Shown piece by piece: positions 60,809-64,000 of a stretch of 64,000 nucleotides of DNA; within the stretch, counting starts at the first letter, position 1, and the number at the start of each line of letters is the position of its first letter. Location: assembly GCF_002291425.1 (NCBI RefSeq), contig NZ_CP014136.1, positions 3,844,001-3,908,000 on the forward strand, read 5' to 3'. This stretch comes from Gibbsiella quercinecans. GTDB lineage: Bacteria > Pseudomonadota > Gammaproteobacteria > Enterobacterales > Enterobacteriaceae. The position numbers were made by a program, and so were the translations under genes. The notes beneath the pieces were generated by a model, which saw only the letters and a program-made list of their open reading frames with translations, was not told the DNA's origin and did not search any database.

Positions 60809-61945
60809 ATGGTCCTGCAATCAACGCGTTGGCTCGCGCTCAGTTATTTCACCTACTTTTTTTCCTATGGCATTTTCTTGCCTTTCTGGGGCGTGTGGCT
60901 CAAAGGCGAAGGCCTGGCGCCGGACACCATCGGTATTCTGCTGGGCGCCGGCCTGGTGGCGCGTTTTCTGGGCAGCCTGCTGATTGCGCCGCGGGTAAAA
61001 GAGCCCGCGCATCTGGTTAGCGCATTGCGCCTGCTGGCCTTGTTGGCGCTGGCCTTTGCGGTGGGGTTCTGTTTTGGTGAAGGCTGGGCCTGGCTGATGC
61101 TGGTGATTGCCGGGTTTAACCTGTTTTTCTCGCCGCTGGTGCCGCTCACCGATGCTCTGTCTGCCACCTGGCAAAAGCAGATCGCTATGGATTACGGCCG
61201 GGTGCGGCTGTGGGGATCGCTGGCGTTTGTGATTGGCTCGGCGCTGACCGGCAAGCTGGTTTCGGTGTGGGGGCATAACGCCATTCTGTTTAGCCTGATC
61301 GCTAGCCTGTGCGCCATGCTGCTCGGCATGTTGCTCAAACCTAGCGTCATGCCGAAAGGGGAGGCGCGCGGCCCGGCGGGATCCACGCGCAGCTGGCGTG
61401 CGCTGCTAACGCAGGGGCCGGTCTGGCGCTTCTTACTTTGCGTTACCCTATTGCAGGGCGCGCACGCCGGCTATTACAGCTTTGCCTCGATTTACTGGCA
61501 GGATGCCGGCTATTCTGCCGCAACCATCGGCTACCTCTGGTCACTGGGGGTGGTGGCGGAAATCGTCATTTTTGCCAGCAGCAATGTGCTGTTCCGCCGC
61601 TGGAGCGCCAGCCACCTGCTGTTGCTTTCCGCCTGCTGCGGTATGGTGCGCTGGAGCCTGATGGCATCCTCAACCGACCTGAACTTGCTGTTGCTAATCC
61701 AGGTGCTGCACTGTGGGACGTTTACCGTCTGCCACCTGGCGGCGATGCGCTTTATCACCGCCTATAAAGGCATTGAGGTGATTCGCCTGCAGGCAGTGTA
61801 TTCAGGATTGGCGATGGGCGGTGGCATTGCGGTGATGACGGTGCTTGCCGGCTTCCTGTTTGAACACTGGGGCGGTGGATTATTCTGGGTGATGGCGGCG
61901 CTGGCGCTGCCTGCGTTGTTCATTCGCCCAGCGGTGGTGCGTTAA
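60809..61945 (+). CDS. hcaT: MFS transporter HcaT (3-phenylpropionate transporter family)
   Basis: A 378-aa major facilitator with about 12 membrane segments. It closely resembles E. coli HcaT: MVLQSTRWLALSYFTYFFSYGIF, and LLGAGLVARFLGSLLIAPRV. I start it at ATG 60809, after GGAGGG. No hca dioxygenase genes are nearby, so the true substrate may differ from 3-phenylpropionate. Confidence 0.9.
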   Translation: MVLQSTRWLALSYFTYFFSYGIFLPFWGVWLKGEGLAPDTIGILLGAGLVARFLGSLLIAPRVKEPAHLVSALRLLALLALAFAVGFCFGEGWAWLMLVIAGFNLFFSPLVPLTDALSATWQKQIAMDYGRVRLWGSLAFVIGSALTGKLVSVWGHNAILFSLIASLCAMLLGMLLKPSVMPKGEARGPAGSTRSWRALLTQGPVWRFLLCVTLLQGAHAGYYSFASIYWQDAGYSAATIGYLWSLGVVAEIVIFASSNVLFRRWSASHLLLLSACCGMVRWSLMASSTDLNLLLLIQVLHCGTFTVCHLAAMRFITAYKGIEVIRLQAVYSGLAMGGGIAVMTVLAGFLFEHWGGGLFWVMAALALPALFIRPAVVR

Positions 61946-62039
61946 GTCGGGGGTATCGCGCTTACGATGCCCGCGGCGTTTAACCGCCGTTTAGCCTCTG
62001 TTTATGTTGTTTTACACCAAGAGCGAATATGCTTTGATC

Positions 62040-62672
62040 ATGAAGATACGTGGTTTACTGGCCGGATTATTCATGCTGTTTTGCGGTGGCGTTGCCGCCC
62101 ATCCGCACAGTTTTATCGATATCAACACCACCTTGGTGGTGAAAGACGGCAAGCTCCAGGGGCTGAAAATGGTGTGGGTGATGGATGAGATTACGTCTGC
62201 CGATCTGCTCTATGATGCACAGAATGCCAAAAGCGATTCCGAAATTTGGAAAAAGCTGGCGGCAGAGGTGATGGCCAATGTGCTCGGCCAGCGTTACTTT
62301 ACCGACATCTACCGCGACGGCAAACCGGTGAAATACCTGAACCTGCCGCCGGAATACCATCTTTCGCGCCAGGGCAACCAGGCGGTGTTGGAGTTTATCC
62401 TGCCGTTGGCCACGCCGCAGCCGCTGGCCGGCAAGCCGTTTGAAATCTCCACCTACGATCCCACCTACTTTGTCGATATGAGCTACAAAGATGAGAAAGC
62501 CATTCATCTGCCGCCAGAAATCGCTCAGCAGTGCAAGTTTACGCTGAAGACGCCAAAGCCGGATGCCTCACTGCAGGCGTATGCGCTGTCTTTGGATAAA
62601 AACGATTCCCCCGGCGAAGATATGGCGCTGGGGCAGCAGTTTGCACAACGGATAACGCTGCAATGTCAATAA
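62040..62672 (+). CDS. zevA: ZevA-like periplasmic protein (DUF1007)
   Basis: A 210-aa exported protein, signal peptide cleaved near VAAHPH (residue 18). The mature start HPHSFIDI and the DUF1007 core resemble ZevA of Haemophilus, which works with the permease ZevB in zinc uptake. An ATG at 62004 is a possible longer start, but 62040 gives a proper signal peptide. Its 3' end overlaps the permease gene by 10 nt, so they are co-translated. Confidence 0.8.
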   Translation: MKIRGLLAGLFMLFCGGVAAHPHSFIDINTTLVVKDGKLQGLKMVWVMDEITSADLLYDAQNAKSDSEIWKKLAAEVMANVLGQRYFTDIYRDGKPVKYLNLPPEYHLSRQGNQAVLEFILPLATPQPLAGKPFEISTYDPTYFVDMSYKDEKAIHLPPEIAQQCKFTLKTPKPDASLQAYALSLDKNDSPGEDMALGQQFAQRITLQCQ

Positions 62673-63685
62673 ACCTTAGCCAGCCGCCTGCCAGCCAACG
62701 CCATTGGGCTTTCAGCCTGTGGCCGTTGGCGCTATTCCTGCTGGTGTTGGCCGCTGGCGCGCAGATTGCGTGGCATTTCTGGCCGCAGATCGTGATGCAA
62801 AGCGTGATATGGCAGAAAAGCCTGCACCAGGAGATGGCCGGGCTGATGCAACAGGTTAAAGCCGCGCCACGGCAGGCCGGGATAACGCTGCTCTTGTTCA
62901 GCCTGGGCTATGGCGTGCTGCATGCGCTGGGGCCGGGGCACGGTAAAGTGGTGATCGCCACCTACCTGGCGACGCATCCAGCACGGTTGAAAAGCAGCCT
63001 GAAACTGACTTTTGTTTCTTCACTGGTTCAGGGGCTGGTGGCTATCGCGCTGGTCACGCTGGTGCTGGTGGTATTACAGCTTTCTTCCCGCCAACTGCAC
63101 CAGAGCAGCTTCTGGATGGAGAAGGGCAGTTTCTTGCTGGTGATTGTGTTGGGCGTGATGCTGAGCTGGCGGGCGTTGAAGCAACTTTACCACACCATTA
63201 AGGCGCTAAAGCCGGCACCGGGGCTGCGGATCAACCGCTTGCAGCCGCTGCCGGCGGGCCATGTGCACAGCGCCAACTGCGGCTGCGGCCACCGCCATTT
63301 GCCCAATGATGCCGAACTGCAGGCGGGCGGCGACTGGCGCACCCAGGCCGCCATCGTGTTGGCCATGGGGTTGCGGCCCTGTTCCGGCGCGATTTTGGTG
63401 CTGCTGTTTGCCAAAGTGCTCGGCGTGTATGTCTGGGGGGTAATTTCCGCGTTGGCAATGGCGTTGGGCACGTCGTTAACCATTTCTCTGCTGGCGCTGC
63501 TGGTGCATTACAGCCGCCAGATGGCGGAGCGCATTAGCCGCACACGAGCGCCGGCCGCCTGGCGCTCGGTCGCCTGGGGGGCGTTGGCGTTGGCCGGCGG
63601 GCTGATCCTGCTGTTCGCCGGGGTGCTGCTTTACCTGAGCGCCCAGCCGGAGCTTGGCGGCGGCATCCGGCCGTTTTCCCGCTGA
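62663..63685 (+). CDS. zevB: ZevB-like / NicO-family metal transporter
   Basis: A 340-aa membrane protein with an N-terminal anchor and about six more segments. The motif HALGPGHGKVV is the NicO-family metal signature. A His/Cys-rich loop (GHVHSANCGCGHRHLPND, about residues 198-215) could bind metal. It is paired with the DUF1007 gene, as in ZevAB. Zinc import is the best guess; nickel or cobalt is possible. Confidence 0.82.
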   Translation: MSINLSQPPASQRHWAFSLWPLALFLLVLAAGAQIAWHFWPQIVMQSVIWQKSLHQEMAGLMQQVKAAPRQAGITLLLFSLGYGVLHALGPGHGKVVIATYLATHPARLKSSLKLTFVSSLVQGLVAIALVTLVLVVLQLSSRQLHQSSFWMEKGSFLLVIVLGVMLSWRALKQLYHTIKALKPAPGLRINRLQPLPAGHVHSANCGCGHRHLPNDAELQAGGDWRTQAAIVLAMGLRPCSGAILVLLFAKVLGVYVWGVISALAMALGTSLTISLLALLVHYSRQMAERISRTRAPAAWRSVAWGALALAGGLILLFAGVLLYLSAQPELGGGIRPFSR

Positions 63686-63712
63686 GCGCCAGTGCAGTAC
63701 GCACCATAAAAA

Positions 63713-63740
63713 ATGCCAGTCGGCGTGAGCGGACTGGCAT
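63713..63740 (-). terminator. Terminator of suhB (minus strand)
   Basis: ATGCCAGTC (63713-63721) pairs with GACTGGCAT (63732-63740). On the minus strand the stem is followed by a T-run. Confidence 0.85.
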
Positions 63741-63764
63741 AGATTAGGTGCTGCAACGGGCGGA

Positions 63765-64000
63765 TTAGCGTTTTAGCGCTTCGCTTAATTCTTCACGCAT
63801 GGTCGACAGCAGCCCTTTCACTACGCGCGGGTTGCCTGCCACCACATTGCCAGAGCTGAAATGGTTATGGCCGCCGACAAAGTCGGTCACCACGCCACCG
63901 GATTCACGCACCAGCAGTTCACCGGCGGCAAAATCCCATGGCTTCAGGCCAATTTCAAAGAAACCGTCAACGCGGCCAGCGGCAACATAGGCCAGATCCA
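63765..64000 (-). CDS. suhB: Inositol-1-monophosphatase SuhB, 3' part
   Basis: The last 77 codons, cut by the window end. The residues [20 protein letters not shown] carry the metal- and substrate-binding WDFAAG motif; the sequence then reads SGGVVTDF and [15 protein letters not shown], ending [10 protein letters not shown]. SuhB also binds Nus factors to support rRNA transcription. It is intact as far as it can be seen. Confidence 0.93.
   Translation of the reverse strand, partial: DLAYVAAGRVDGFFEIGLKPWDFAAGELLVRESGGVVTDFVGGHNHFSSGNVVAGNPRVVKGLLSTMREELSEALKR

Overview
The window is a stretch of enterobacterial chromosome, most likely Serratia or a close relative in the Yersiniaceae. The call rests on the tmRNA tag ANDENYALAA, near-E. 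coli gene content and order (smpB-ratA-rnfH-bamE-recN-nadK-grpE, rpoE-rseABC, lepAB-rnc-era-recO-pdxJ-acpS, purL-glmY-glrK-qseG-glrR), a GC-rich coding style, and a gene resembling the spermidine dehydrogenase known from Serratia marcescens.

Region 1 (1-5216) is the end of a mobile island inserted next to ssrA. It holds a CP4-57-type integrase beside the 3' end of ssrA, five GGTACC repeats between the two, a perfect 18-bp terminator, two tandem paralogous XRE regulators each preceded by the same pair of operators, a divergent Ner-like regulator, about 770 bp of hairpin-rich non-coding DNA, a second tyrosine recombinase, an IS110-family remnant and one unknown small gene. The far end of the island lies outside the window.

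Region 2 (5217-34080) is core genome: ssrA/smpB (trans-translation), ratA-rnfH, bamE, recN with LexA boxes, nadK, grpE with a sigma32 promoter, ung, grcA with an FNR site, srmB, trmN6, nadB, the sigmaE operon with its own sigmaE promoter, lepA-lepB, rnc-era-recO-pdxJ-acpS, yfhL, and then pgpC, tadA and mltF. Accessory additions are a type II toxin-antitoxin pair after yfhL and murQ placed divergently from a YfhH-type RpiR regulator.

Region 3 (34226-45038) is purL with a PurR box, then the glmY sRNA locus. Three GlrR sites of the form TGTC-N10-GACA/G and a sigma54 promoter precede glmY, followed by the glrK-qseG-glrR system that controls it, a two-domain glutamine-dependent nadE and glnB.

Region 4 (45218-57538) reads as a polyamine-catabolism locus: a LysR regulator, a first aminobutyraldehyde-type dehydrogenase, the ydcSTUV-type polyamine ABC transporter, a second aldehyde dehydrogenase (patD-like), a 1-kb repeat-filled spacer, and a Tat-exported spermidine dehydrogenase paired with a triheme cytochrome c. 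The oxidase is expected to make 4-aminobutyraldehyde, the substrate of the dehydrogenases.

Region 5 (57550-64000) holds hmpA with an NsrR-like site, glyA with a PurR-like box, hcaT, a zevAB-like metal uptake pair, and the end of suhB. Diverged palindromic intergenic elements about 70-190 bp long, with TATACCC-type ends or related cores, recur at four places (7491, 23866, 38250 and 59207).
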